A stretch of DNA of 64,000 nucleotides from Pseudomonas citronellolis (GCF_029335315.1 NZ_JARJLT010000053.1:1-64000); one strand, 5' to 3'. Shown: positions 7,977 to 16,496, counted from the first letter of the stretch. A program made the numbers and translations. The notes: generated from the sequence alone by a model not told the origin.

Positions 7977-9200
7977 ATGGCCGGGACATCTACTGACAAA
8001 TTTTCGGCCGGTGAGCAGGGACTGGGATACATCTACCAGGCGCGTCTTGCTCTTCTACAACTGCTCCAATTGCCGGAAGACACCGCCATCTTCCTGGAAA
8101 AGGACGATGACCTTGATTTCGTCGACGGCCAGGGCGGGAAGTCTTTGGCCTCGCTTAAGCACAAGGCGATCGGCGACAGACTGACCGACTTGTCGGCCGA
8201 CTTCTGGAAGTCCATCAATATCTGGTTGGTGCGGTACAAACGTGATGGCCGTGCTGCATCGAACCTGCGGTTCTTCCTCTTCACCACCGGCGAGGTGTCG
8301 ACCGACTCGTTCCTGTCCCGTCTTCTCCCCAATCAGCCCACCGCCTCCGGCGATGACGAAACTCTGACTGCATTGGCCCAAAAGGCACTTTCGGCATCGA
8401 AATCGAAACTCATCGCGCCGATTGCCGCGGCGTTTGAGGAACTGAATGATGTCGAGAAGCAGGATTTCCTCGAGCGCATCCTGATCCTGGATAGCAGCCC
8501 GCGCATCGACGACATTCCCGTGCTCATAAGGGATAAGCACATGCGAAGCATCCGGCGCGAGCACCGCGAATTCGTCTTCGAGCGGCTGGAAGGTTGGTGG
8601 ACCGATGTCGTGATCAAGCAGCTCACCGGTGGTAGGCCCGAAGGGATCTTTGGCTACGAAGTATCTGACAAGCTCTCGAACTTCGCCGAGGAGTACAAGG
8701 TAGATAACCTGCCTATCACCTTCCGCGGAAAACTCCCCTCCGACAACATCGACATTGATACTGATCCGCGCCTATTCGTAGCGCAACTGCGCGAGATTGG
8801 CATTTCCGCCAACCGAATCAGAAGTGCGATTTTGGATTATTACCGGGCGTTCGAACAACGGTCGGCCTGGGCGCGCGCGAGCCTGCTTGTATTGGGAGAG
8901 GTCGAGGAATACGAAGATCGCTTGGCCGATGAGTGGGACCGCTACAAGGATGTCATTTTCGAGAGGCTGGAAGACGACAGTGCTGAGGACGTGCTTCGCC
9001 AAGCCGGCACTGAACTTTACAACTGGGCGGAATTTGAAACCGCAAAGATCGACTCCCTGCGCATTCGTGCGCGGGTGACGGAGCCCTACGTCCTTCGTGG
9101 AAGCTTCCACATTCTCGCCGACAGTACTCCCCACCCCAGAGTCTACTGGCATCCCAGATTCCTTGACCGTCTCGGCGACGTACTGGAGGCGGCATCATGA
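7977..9200 (+). CDS. ABC-3C system effector/C-terminal-domain protein with restriction-nuclease-like N-terminus
   Basis: A 407-residue protein and the first gene of a three-gene operon. The N-terminus has the pattern of DUF4297/Cap4-like and related PD-(D/E)XK nuclease domains: an initial helix with GLGYIYQARLALLQLL (15-30), E41 in FLEKDDDLDF, nearby D45/D47, and SLKHK (59-63) where K61 would be catalytic and the usual Gln/Glu two residues before is Ser. DLSADFWKSINIW follows. The rest (about 150-407) would be the partner-interaction CTD of ABC-three-component systems. The start at 7977 has AAGGAA 7 nt upstream; an earlier ATG at 7920 lacks one. It overlaps the next gene by ATGA. The system assignment is strong; nuclease activity is inferred. 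Confidence 0.75.
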   Translation: MAGTSTDKFSAGEQGLGYIYQARLALLQLLQLPEDTAIFLEKDDDLDFVDGQGGKSLASLKHKAIGDRLTDLSADFWKSINIWLVRYKRDGRAASNLRFFLFTTGEVSTDSFLSRLLPNQPTASGDDETLTALAQKALSASKSKLIAPIAAAFEELNDVEKQDFLERILILDSSPRIDDIPVLIRDKHMRSIRREHREFVFERLEGWWTDVVIKQLTGGRPEGIFGYEVSDKLSNFAEEYKVDNLPITFRGKLPSDNIDIDTDPRLFVAQLREIGISANRIRSAILDYYRAFEQRSAWARASLLVLGEVEEYEDRLADEWDRYKDVIFERLEDDSAEDVLRQAGTELYNWAEFETAKIDSLRIRARVTEPYVLRGSFHILADSTPHPRVYWHPRFLDRLGDVLEAAS

Positions 9201-9685
9201 AGCGATGGGATCAGCGCCCTTTCGAGGTTCGAAACCTGTTCAATCCTGCATTCTGTGGCTTAGTCATGTTTCGCGCCCTGGCCGGCTACGAAGAAGAAGA
9301 CGACCGCGGCATGCCTTTTTCGCTGTCGCTTCTTGTGCTGCCCCTAAGCCTGCACAAGGACTCACGAGAGGTGATCGCTGGCAGCCCACGCAGCTATCTG
9401 CTCAAGACCGCAGAGAAGAACCAGCAAATCATGGTGGGCTTCGCCGATCGGGTCACGCAGATGCTTCCCTATACCTTCGAGGGGTTCGGTCTACTGATGG
9501 AAAGGGGGTGCATCGCCGTCGCGGATGACGGACGCATTCAGACCATCCCCAAGAAGGTGCGCAAGGCCGTCGATGGCACAGCCGAAACTGTCGCCTGCCA
9601 GAAAGTGGCCCGCGTCGTAGGAAAGGAATTCGCACGTATCGCCGACCGGGCGACCGTCTACACGACTTTCGGGATTCGCCCATGA
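9197..9685 (+). CDS. ABC-3C system middle component
   Basis: A 162-residue protein between the effector and ATPase genes, overlapping both by 4 nt (ATGA). It matches the 'middle component' family of ABC-three-component systems: an N-terminal RPFEVRNLFNPAFCGLVMFRALAGYE segment, a central LPLSLHK, and a C-terminal helical part ending RATVYTTFGIRP. The family is thought to bridge the ATPase and the effector; no catalytic motif is visible. The tight coupling argues that all three proteins are made in fixed ratio. Confidence 0.8.
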   Translation: MKRWDQRPFEVRNLFNPAFCGLVMFRALAGYEEEDDRGMPFSLSLLVLPLSLHKDSREVIAGSPRSYLLKTAEKNQQIMVGFADRVTQMLPYTFEGFGLLMERGCIAVADDGRIQTIPKKVRKAVDGTAETVACQKVARVVGKEFARIADRATVYTTFGIRP

Positions 9686-11637
9686 AGATCAGATCCATCC
9701 ACATTTACAGCCATGATGGCCAACGTCGTGACCTCGCATTCAAGGTGGACGGACTCAACGTCATCACCGGTCGCTCCTCCACTGGCAAATCTGCACTTTC
9801 AGAGATCATCGAATACTGCATGGGACGATCTTCGTTCAACGTCCCCGAGGGTATCATTCGCGACAAGGTGGCCTGGTTCGCCGTTATCTACCAGTTCGAG
9901 AAGGCGCAGGTACTGGTCGCCAAGCCAACCCCTTCTGGCAGCGGCGCCAGTTGCAGTACGGTGATGCTGCGCAGAGGCGCCCAATTGCAGGTACCCGAGT
10001 TCAAGGATTTGGCGATCAACACTGACGACGAAAGCATCGTCGAATTATTGTCGCGCCTGCTCGGGATTCCCGAGAATCGCACCGAAGTCGCGCTGGAGCA
10101 TAGTCGCAACAGCTACGACGCCAACGTTAAGCACACGTTCTATTACCTGTTCCAGAAACAGGGGTTGGTCGCTAACAAAGACCAACTTTTCTACCGGCAG
10201 AACGAACAGTTTCAGCCGCAGGCGATCCGTGACACGTTACCGATCCTGCTCGGAGTCTCTTCCAGCGACCGCTACGAACTGGAATCCAAGTTGCGCTTGG
10301 CGCAACGGGATCTGAGGGTTAACCAGAAGAAACTGGAACTGGCACAAGACGCCGTCGACACATCGCATGTGCAGGCGATCGGCCTCCACTCGGAAGCAAA
10401 GACAGTCGGGGTCCTCGGCACTACCGACGAGAGTCTCAATGCAGACGGGATCATGGAAGTATTGAAGTCTGCGTTGTCCTGGAAGCCCGAAACGGTACCT
10501 GACGACGACGGCAGCCGGGTTTCGATTCTGGAAGAGAAACTCGTTCAGTTGCGCCGTAATCGCCGGGACGTTCAGGGAAGGATTGATGCAGCGCGACAGT
10601 TCGCCAAACGCTCGGGTGGCTACGAAAACGAGGCTGCCGAACAGATAGACCGCCTGGCGTCGATCAAAGCCTTGCCGAAGAATCCTGACAGCGGCGAATG
10701 GCAATGGCCGTTCAGCGAACAGAATCTGGCACTAGAATCCCCGGTTGCCGTTGTCCTGCTCAACGAACTGGCATCGCTCGACAAGGAGTTGCGCGTCGCC
10801 ACCGGCCAACGTCCTAAGCTCGATGCCTACTTGACCGAACTGGCCGGCACCGTGGACGAGATCAGGGATGAGATCAAACAGAAGGAAGCGGAGCTGTCCG
10901 CGGCGATCTCAGCCAGCGAATTTCTCGCCAAGATGGGCTCGCGCAACAATGCCGCTGCGCGCGTGGTCGGCCGTATCAGTCTGTTCCTGGAAACGCTCCT
11001 CCCAAATGAGGATCTTGCCAATCTGAAAGCTGAGAGTCACCGCCTCAGCAACAAAGTCAAGCAGCTTGAAGAGCAGATCGGGGCGGATGACAGCAACGAG
11101 CGCCTGACGTCGATCCTCAACAACATCTCTGCGCAGATGTCGCGATACATCCAGAAGTTCAACGCCGAGTTCGGTCCTTATCCCGCGCGGCTAAATCTGC
11201 CTCAACTAACGATCATCTTTGATCGGCCCGAGCGCCCAGTGCCGATGGGCAGGACCGGCGGCGGCGAAAACCATCTCGCGTACCATCTGTCGGCACTACT
11301 TGCCCTGCACCTATTCGCGGCGCAGAACAATCGACCAATCCCGCGCTTCCTACTGATCGACCAACCAACCCAGGTTTACTTCCCCTCTGAACAGGTTTAC
11401 CAAGATGCCGACGGTTCAGTGCAGAAGACGGAAGCCGACGCCGACCTTGATGCGGTACGCCGTCTATTCGAGCTGTTGCTGAAGTTCACTCAAGAAGAGG
11501 TCCCCGGCTTCCAACTAATTGTTACTGAACATGCGAACCTGCGCGAACAGTGGTTCCAGGACGCGTTGGTTGAAGAACCATGGACCAAGCCACCCGCGCT
11601 AGTTCCCGAAAATTGGCCATCAGAACCAGTGAATTGA
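9682..11637 (+). CDS. DUF3732-type SMC-like ATPase of an ABC-3C system
   Basis: A 651-residue ABC/SMC-like ATPase. Walker A is GRSSTGKS (30-37). Long helical, coiled-coil-prone segments run through the middle. The C-terminal half-site has a signature-like GRTGGGEN (about 521-528), Walker B RFLLIDQP (about 554-561, with Gln after Asp where classical ABC proteins have Glu) and an H-loop VTEHANL. This architecture is DUF3732, the motor of ABC-3C conflict systems, expected to sense a nucleoprotein signal and license the effector. A 15-bp perfect hairpin follows the stop. Confidence 0.9.
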   Translation: MKIRSIHIYSHDGQRRDLAFKVDGLNVITGRSSTGKSALSEIIEYCMGRSSFNVPEGIIRDKVAWFAVIYQFEKAQVLVAKPTPSGSGASCSTVMLRRGAQLQVPEFKDLAINTDDESIVELLSRLLGIPENRTEVALEHSRNSYDANVKHTFYYLFQKQGLVANKDQLFYRQNEQFQPQAIRDTLPILLGVSSSDRYELESKLRLAQRDLRVNQKKLELAQDAVDTSHVQAIGLHSEAKTVGVLGTTDESLNADGIMEVLKSALSWKPETVPDDDGSRVSILEEKLVQLRRNRRDVQGRIDAARQFAKRSGGYENEAAEQIDRLASIKALPKNPDSGEWQWPFSEQNLALESPVAVVLLNELASLDKELRVATGQRPKLDAYLTELAGTVDEIRDEIKQKEAELSAAISASEFLAKMGSRNNAAARVVGRISLFLETLLPNEDLANLKAESHRLSNKVKQLEEQIGADDSNERLTSILNNISAQMSRYIQKFNAEFGPYPARLNLPQLTIIFDRPERPVPMGRTGGGENHLAYHLSALLALHLFAAQNNRPIPRFLLIDQPTQVYFPSEQVYQDADGSVQKTEADADLDAVRRLFELLLKFTQEEVPGFQLIVTEHANLREQWFQDALVEEPWTKPPALVPENWPSEPVN

Positions 11638-11643
11638 TCTAGC

Positions 11644-11679
11644 AACCATCATACGACTAGAAGTCGTATGATGGTTTAA
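11644..11679 (+). terminator. Hairpin ending the ABC-3C operon
   Basis: AACCATCATACGACT (11644-11658) and its exact complement (11662-11676) form a perfect 15-bp stem with a 3-nt loop, followed by a short T run. It isolates the operon from the next gene. Confidence 0.75.
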
Positions 11680-11754
11680 GTAGATGTGTTTGATCCACTG
11701 CTGATACCAACTTTTGCCCGATTCTAACCCACAGGTATTACTAAGGAGTCGCCC

Positions 11755-12201
11755 GTGAGCCTTGATGATTTTTTCTTAATAGTCGATGAAAAGCTTGAAA
11801 CAGCCAAGAAAAATGAAATCTTGCTAAAAGCATCCACAGATAAAAATCTAAAAGCACTCAAAGAAGCTGTGATTCGAGCCACCCTCTTGGCAGGAAATTA
11901 CTCAGCCAGGCTACAAGAGCGCAACCTTAAAGTCGACATCCAAAATTCAGATGAAAGCATAACACTCAGCTTAACCTACAGAGATGGTAGCCATCAAACT
12001 ATCACTCTTGGTAAAACTTCGAGAGAGAATCTCTTCGGGATAACTGTCGAAGACATCGACAACAACGGGGACATTGTCATATCACTAGATGACTCTCGTA
12101 ACTATGATTCAGAGAGCTGGGAAGATGAAATTTACGAAAAACAATTAAGAAAATTCATCGAAGACTTTATCTCCTACGCAGAGAGGCATGGTGGGTTTTA
12201 A
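11755..12201 (+). CDS. Hypothetical acidic protein
   Basis: A 148-residue acidic protein with no family I recognise. It starts at a GTG with a strong AAGGAG site 8 nt upstream. The first 60 residues are helix-like and charged, the middle (LSLTYRDGSHQTITLG) looks like beta strands, and the C-terminus is acidic (SWEDEIYEKQLRKFIEDFISYAERHG). Its AT content is far higher than its neighbours', pointing to separate acquisition. It lies between two terminators, so it is probably transcribed alone. A role as accessory or immunity factor of the adjacent ABC-3C system is possible but unsupported. Confidence 0.7.
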   Translation: MSLDDFFLIVDEKLETAKKNEILLKASTDKNLKALKEAVIRATLLAGNYSARLQERNLKVDIQNSDESITLSLTYRDGSHQTITLGKTSRENLFGITVEDIDNNGDIVISLDDSRNYDSESWEDEIYEKQLRKFIEDFISYAERHGGF

Positions 12202-12240
12202 TCACAGGGACATCTCAAGCCCTTCAAAAGGTATACAAAA

Positions 12241-12264
12241 GGCGGGTTAAAGCCCGCCCTTTAG
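12241..12264 (+). terminator. Intrinsic terminator
   Basis: GGCGGG (12241-12246) pairs with CCCGCC (12253-12258), flanked by A-rich and CTTTAG sequence. It follows the hypothetical acidic protein gene. Confidence 0.75.
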
Positions 12265-12285
12265 TCAAAATCTACAACGGGCTAT

Positions 12286-12380
12286 CTACATCACAGCAAT
12301 TCGATTCGAAAAAAACTCAACCCTACATCACAGCAATGACATACCCACCATGGAGGCCCTCCAGCCATGTCATTGCTGTG
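12286..12380. repeat. Direct and inverted copies of a CACAGCAATGACAT-type motif
   Basis: CTACATCACAGCAAT occurs at 12286-12300 and again at 12323-12337. The second copy extends to CACAGCAATGACAT (12329-12342), whose exact reverse complement lies at 12367-12380 and contains the start codon of the next gene. The 14-bp inverted arms enclose the ribosome site (GGAGGCCCTCC region). The arrangement suggests an operator or a start-occluding RNA hairpin at the head of the ICE-like module. Confidence 0.7.
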
Positions 12381-12696
12381 CCCTCGCTGTAACTCCCCCC
12401 AAATTGCATCCCTGCATCCCGCCATGAAGATCGGTGCCTTCGTCGGCACGATCGGTGGAGCAGCACGCGGTGCATCCGCCGCGCTGGCCGGCAGCCAGGC
12501 CGGCGCGGCAGTCGGCGCCATTGCCGGTCCGCTGGGCATCACCCTCGGCTCGTTGTCCGGCGCCATTCTCGGCGGCTTGGCCGGTGGCGTCGGCGGTTGT
12601 GCTCTGGGCGCCCAACTTGGCGACCAGTTGGATCGTCACGTGCTCGCCAACAACCTCTGCCTGCTCTGCGGGCATCGCTTCAACCTGCCGACCTGA
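12367..12696 (+). CDS. Zinc-ribbon protein with glycine-zipper core
   Basis: A 109-residue protein. CPRC (5-8) at the N-terminus and CLLCGH near the C-terminus form a split zinc ribbon around a long glycine/alanine-rich segment (about 22-85, GAFVGTIGGAARG... GGLAGGVGG) that resembles membrane-inserting glycine-zipper repeats. Function unknown; such proteins recur at the start of ICE/plasmid maintenance modules. The start codon lies in an inverted repeat arm. Confidence 0.7.
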   Translation: MSLLCPRCNSPQIASLHPAMKIGAFVGTIGGAARGASAALAGSQAGAAVGAIAGPLGITLGSLSGAILGGLAGGVGGCALGAQLGDQLDRHVLANNLCLLCGHRFNLPT

Positions 12697-12798
12697 TCGG
12701 TTTCGCGCGTCTTCTCCCCCCTTCCCTTTTCAACCCTTTCGCCGGTGCTGCGCTTCGCGCAGCGCTTTATGCCGGCTATTGCTCACAGGAAACTCATC

Positions 12799-13767
12799 AT
12801 GGCTCATCTCGTAGAACAAATGGCCTATGTCGGCGAAGCCCCCTGGCATGGCCTGGGCAGCCGCCTCTCTCCGAAACAACCACTGGAAGTCTGGCAACGC
12901 GAAGCCGGTATGGATTGGCAGATCCAGGAAAGTCCGGTGCACTTCAAAGCGGATGCGGTCGGCCACCTGGGCAGCATCCATTCCTTCCCCGAACAGAAGG
13001 TGCTCTACCGCTCCGACAGTAAGGCGCCGCTCTCGGTAGTCTCCCAGCGCTACCAGGTGGTGCAGCCGCGGGAAGTGCTGGAGTTCTACCGCGACCTCAC
13101 CCAAGTCTCCGGCTACGAGTTGGAAACCGCGGGCGTGCTCAAAGGTGGCCGCAAATTCTGGGCACTGGCGCGCACCGGACAGAACACCTCGCTGAAGGGC
13201 AACGACCTGGTCAACGGCTACCTGTTGCTGGCCACCTCCTGCGACGGCACCCTGGCCACCACCGCCACGCCGACCACGGTACGGGTGGTGTGCAACAATA
13301 CCCTGACCATCGCCGTCGACGGTGCTACCCGGGCGATCAAGGTTCCGCATAGCACCCGCTTCGACGCCCAGGCGGTGAAGAAGCAACTGGGCATCGCCGT
13401 CTCGCAATGGGACGAGTTCATGTACCGCATGCGCCACCTGGCCGAGCGCAAGGTGCAGTGGCACGAGGCAATGGGCTACTTCATGCAGGTGCTCTGCGAT
13501 GCCCAGCCCAACAATCCGTTGCCGGATGCCTTGCCGAATGAGCGCGCGCTGCGTCGGGTGCAAAGCCTGTACGAAGGCCGCGGCCGTGGCTCGCAGTTGG
13601 AAGCCGCCAATGGCACTGCCTGGGGCCTGCTCAATGCCGTCACCGAGTACGTCGACCACGAACGCCGGGCGCGTAGCAACGAGTACCGCATGGACTCGGC
13701 CTGGTTCGGTCAAGGGGCAGTGATCAAGCAACGCGCCCTGGATGCGGCCCTGCAGTTGGTGGCCTGA
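12799..13767 (+). CDS. DUF932 plasmid/phage-like protein
   Basis: A 322-residue DUF932 (TIGR03299-like) protein, common on conjugative elements and phages and of unknown biochemical role. The N-terminal MAYVGEAPWHGLG and the later TTVRVVCNNTL are typical of the family. The start at 12799 follows CAGGAAAC and gives the conserved MAHLVEQMAYVGE N-terminus; an upstream in-frame ATG would read through a hairpin (12747-12763). It is followed by more genes of the same module, each separated by GC-rich inverted repeats. Confidence 0.85.
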   Translation: MAHLVEQMAYVGEAPWHGLGSRLSPKQPLEVWQREAGMDWQIQESPVHFKADAVGHLGSIHSFPEQKVLYRSDSKAPLSVVSQRYQVVQPREVLEFYRDLTQVSGYELETAGVLKGGRKFWALARTGQNTSLKGNDLVNGYLLLATSCDGTLATTATPTTVRVVCNNTLTIAVDGATRAIKVPHSTRFDAQAVKKQLGIAVSQWDEFMYRMRHLAERKVQWHEAMGYFMQVLCDAQPNNPLPDALPNERALRRVQSLYEGRGRGSQLEAANGTAWGLLNAVTEYVDHERRARSNEYRMDSAWFGQGAVIKQRALDAALQLVA

Positions 13768-13921
13768 CGGCCGTTCCCTCCTCTCGTTATCCCTCTTTGC
13801 CCAACCGGTTCTGCGACGACAGCGGTCGCTCGCAGATACCGCGGCGTTGGGCGTTCTCTTCCACCCGCCGGGGTTCCGCTCCCGTGGAGTGGGCTCCGGT
13901 GTTTCATTGGAGGCCTCTCTC

Positions 13922-14323
13922 ATGGGCTGGCTGTTCTCATCCCGTACCCGGTCAGAACTGATCCAAGATCTGATCCGCCCCGAAGACACGGCACGAGCCA
14001 GTGTTCGTGTGCTTGTGCATACCTTGCGCGGAAATGTGCTGTGGTCGGTCATCGAAGTGACGGCGAAAGCCGAAGGCGTTTACCCAGGCCTCGCGCCCGG
14101 CGAGTCCATGCGTTACATCCGCTGTGATCTGTTGCAACGCAGTGGCGGTGAGTGGGGGTACAAAGCCATGGATGAGTCCATGGCGCCGTACTACTACAGC
14201 TGCCCGCTGTGCTATCTCGACATGACCAAGGAACTCTCGCCCGGCTGGCGCGAGAAGGTTCGTGCTCATCATGCACAGCGACGTCAGTCGGCGACCGCCG
14301 TGGCCAGTAGTGCAGCCCGGTAA
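13922..14323 (+). CDS. ICE-module protein of unknown function
   Basis: A 133-residue protein starting at the ATG at 13922, just after a GGAGG element. MGWLFSSRTRSELIQDLIRPE is followed by a compact alpha/beta-like region (VLVHTLRGNVLWSVIEVTAK) and YYYSCPLCYLDM, a single CxxC pair. I do not recognise an enzyme. Proteins with this start travel with DUF932 and YqaJ genes on integrative elements. Confidence 0.7.
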   Translation: MGWLFSSRTRSELIQDLIRPEDTARASVRVLVHTLRGNVLWSVIEVTAKAEGVYPGLAPGESMRYIRCDLLQRSGGEWGYKAMDESMAPYYYSCPLCYLDMTKELSPGWREKVRAHHAQRRQSATAVASSAAR

Positions 14324-14395
14324 GCGGGCGTGATCGCAGCGCCGCCTGAATGCGCATCTCCCATTGATGGCCTGACAGCCGCCCATTCCCCCGAT

Positions 14396-14427
14396 GCCCG
14401 ACCGGCTTTGCCGGCCGGGCATTTTTA
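14396..14427 (+). terminator. GC-rich hairpin before the yqaJ-type gene
   Basis: GCCCGACCGG (14396-14405) pairs with CCGGCCGGGC (14411-14420), with one mismatch, and is followed by ATTTTTA. It looks like a terminator or attenuator but lies only about 20 nt before the next start codon. Confidence 0.6.
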
Positions 14428-14446
14428 TGTCTGGAGAAAAACCCTC

Positions 14447-15451
14447 ATGACTCATGTTCATTCCACGCCCAACAGGGCACGGCAGCGCCCTGCCCTGCGC
14501 CTGGTCGGCACCAAGGACCTGTCCCGCGACGACTGGCTGGCGGTACGCAAACACGGTATCGGCAGTTCGGACGCTGCCGCCGCGGTCGGCCTCAATCCCT
14601 ACAAGTCGCAGCTGGAGCTGTGGCTGGAAAAGACCGGCCGCGATGCCGGGCTGCCCAAGAGCGATCCGAACGACGAGGACAGCCCGACCTACTGGGGCAA
14701 CATCCTCGAACCCATTGTCGCCAGTCACTATGCCCGCCGTACCGGCAATCGGGTTCGGCGAATTAATGCCGTCCTGCAGCATCCGGATTCGAAGTTGGAC
14801 TGGATGCTGGCCAACATCGACCGCGAGGTGATCGGCGCCAGCGACGTCCAGATACTCGAATGCAAGACCGCCGGCATCAACGGTGCCCGTCTCTGGAAGG
14901 AAGGCGTGCCGGTGTACGTGCAGTTGCAGGTGATGCACCAGCTGGCGGTCACCGGCAAGCAGGCGGCTGACGTGGCCGTGCTGCTCGGTGGCCAGCACTT
15001 GGAGATCCACCGCATAGAGCGCGACGAGGAGCTCATCGCCCGGTTGATCGAGCTGGAGCGCGACTTCTGGGGCTACGTGCAACGCGATACGCCGCCGCCG
15101 GCGGATGGTTCCGATTCGGCAGAACAGGCCCTGCGCTGCCTGTACCCCGAGGACCACGGCCACACCCTGGACCTAACCCAGGATCTGCTGTTGTCGGCGG
15201 CCTTCGATGAACTGCAGGCCGTCCGCGCCAGCCTGGAAGTCCAGGGCAAGCGCGAGGCCGGATTGAAGCAGCAATTGCAACAGGCCATGGGTGATTCCAG
15301 CCGGGCGCTGTTCGCCAACGGCGCGGTGTCCTGGCGCAAGGCCAAGGACAGCGTAGTGCTCGATGTGCCCCTGCTGCTCAAGGAAAAGCCCTACCTGCTG
15401 GCGCGCTACCCCACCACCAAGGTCGGCAGCCGGCGCTTCCTGATCACCTGA
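14447..15451 (+). CDS. YqaJ-type viral recombinase/lambda exonuclease-like nuclease
   Basis: A 334-residue protein of the YqaJ family (lambda exonuclease fold), a 5'-3' exonuclease used with a single-strand annealing partner for phage-type recombination. The PD-(D/E)XK core is intact: GIGSSDAAAAVGLNPY (37-52), E88 in WGNILEP, D125 in ANIDR and E138-C-K140 in ILECKTAG. The C-terminal 90 residues are helical. The ATG at 14447 follows GGAGA. No annealing protein was recognised nearby; the adjacent metal-binding protein is a candidate partner by position only. Confidence 0.88.
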   Translation: MTHVHSTPNRARQRPALRLVGTKDLSRDDWLAVRKHGIGSSDAAAAVGLNPYKSQLELWLEKTGRDAGLPKSDPNDEDSPTYWGNILEPIVASHYARRTGNRVRRINAVLQHPDSKLDWMLANIDREVIGASDVQILECKTAGINGARLWKEGVPVYVQLQVMHQLAVTGKQAADVAVLLGGQHLEIHRIERDEELIARLIELERDFWGYVQRDTPPPADGSDSAEQALRCLYPEDHGHTLDLTQDLLLSAAFDELQAVRASLEVQGKREAGLKQQLQQAMGDSSRALFANGAVSWRKAKDSVVLDVPLLLKEKPYLLARYPTTKVGSRRFLIT

Positions 15452-15466
15452 TTTCGATTCCCCCTT

Positions 15467-15508
15467 GACCACCCCGGCGTTTCCCCTGCGCCGGGGTGGT
15501 CGTTTTTA
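15467..15508 (+). terminator. 13-bp perfect hairpin with T run between module genes
   Basis: GACCACCCCGGCG (15467-15479) pairs exactly with 15489-15501, followed by GTTTTTA. The next start codon is about 20 nt further on, so it may act as an attenuator or processing site rather than a simple end. Confidence 0.7.
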
Positions 15509-15529
15509 TTCATCCACAGGAGAACCACC

Positions 15530-16450
15530 ATGCTCAAAGGCTTGGCCATTACCCCGCCGGTGCTCGGGCGGATTTCCATCGGCAAGGTCGTCGAGAAGAA
15601 CGGCAAGCGTCTGCCGGAGAAGGACGATCAATTCACCCTCACCTCGCAGGTCCAGTTGCGGGATGGCTGGTTGGCCCATCCCCTGGACGAGGAACTGCGC
15701 AAGGCCCAGGGCGGCAAGATCCGCAGCATTCCGATCCGCCTGCTGTTCAATGCGCCGGAATTGAACTTCCGCGCCGAATACTGCCTATTCGATCGCCAGT
15801 CCGGACGGCCACTGTGTGTTGGCAATGGCGAGACCTGCAAACGCCGCGGCCAGGACGGCATCGCCTCGCTGCCCTGCCCTTCACCGGATGGCTGTCCATT
15901 GGCCAAGGGCGGTGCCTGCAAGCCCTACGGCCGCCTCAATGTCGCCATCGGCGATGAGGATCCGCTGGGCAGCTTCGTGTTCCGCACCACCGGCTTCAAC
16001 AGCATCCGCACCCTGGCAGCCCGGCTGCAGTACCTGCAGGCAATCTCGGGCAACCGCCTGGCGTGCCTACCGCTGGAGCTGCGCCTGCGCGGCAAGTCCA
16101 CCCGGCAAAGCCATGGCTCGCCGATCTTCTACGTCGACATCACGGTGCGCAGTGGCCTTTCGATGGAAGAAGCATTGCTGCAGGCTCGGGAACTCGATGA
16201 AACGCGCCAGGCCTCCGGCTTCGACCAGGTGGCGCTGGATGCCACGGCGCGGTTGGGATTTGCCAATGGTGCCTTCGAAGACAGTGATGAGGAGACCGGT
16301 GCCATCGTCGAGGAGTTTTTCCCGGAGCCGGCCCCCGAGTCGCCCCCTTCAACTGCTCCTACTGCAGAACCGCAGGCTGCGCCGAAACCTACCTTGTCGA
16401 CACTACTGAAAGCCCGCGCCGAAGCTCGTGCTCAACACGCCGCGGAGTGA
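15530..16450 (+). CDS. Cysteine-rich 'hydrolase or metal-binding' protein, RDF/gp3-like
   Basis: A 306-residue protein of a family usually labelled 'hydrolase or metal-binding protein' on Pseudomonas integrative elements. The central region holds a Cys cluster, LCVGNGETCKRR and LPCPSPDGCPLAKGGACKPYG, suited to zinc binding. The fold has been linked to phiC31 gp3-type recombination directionality factors, but I rate that as tentative. The C-terminal 60 residues are acidic then Pro/Ala-rich and probably disordered. It follows the exonuclease gene with a 13-bp hairpin between them. Confidence 0.65.
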   Translation: MLKGLAITPPVLGRISIGKVVEKNGKRLPEKDDQFTLTSQVQLRDGWLAHPLDEELRKAQGGKIRSIPIRLLFNAPELNFRAEYCLFDRQSGRPLCVGNGETCKRRGQDGIASLPCPSPDGCPLAKGGACKPYGRLNVAIGDEDPLGSFVFRTTGFNSIRTLAARLQYLQAISGNRLACLPLELRLRGKSTRQSHGSPIFYVDITVRSGLSMEEALLQARELDETRQASGFDQVALDATARLGFANGAFEDSDEETGAIVEEFFPEPAPESPPSTAPTAEPQAAPKPTLSTLLKARAEARAQHAAE

Positions 16451-16461
16451 TATCCGCGGCG
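16438..16461. repeat. 9-bp perfect inverted repeat overlapping a stop codon
   Basis: CGCCGCGGA (16438-16446) and TCCGCGGCG (16453-16461) flank GTGATA, which contains the stop codon of the metal-binding protein gene. It is one of a series of gene-end hairpins in this module. Confidence 0.6.
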
Positions 16462-16496
16462 TCACCCACCATTCAACCTACGAGGAGGATCGCACC

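Noticed and set aside
12286-12380. Possible CRISPR-like repeats
   Set aside because: Only two direct copies 37 nt apart plus one inverted copy; no array and no cas genes.
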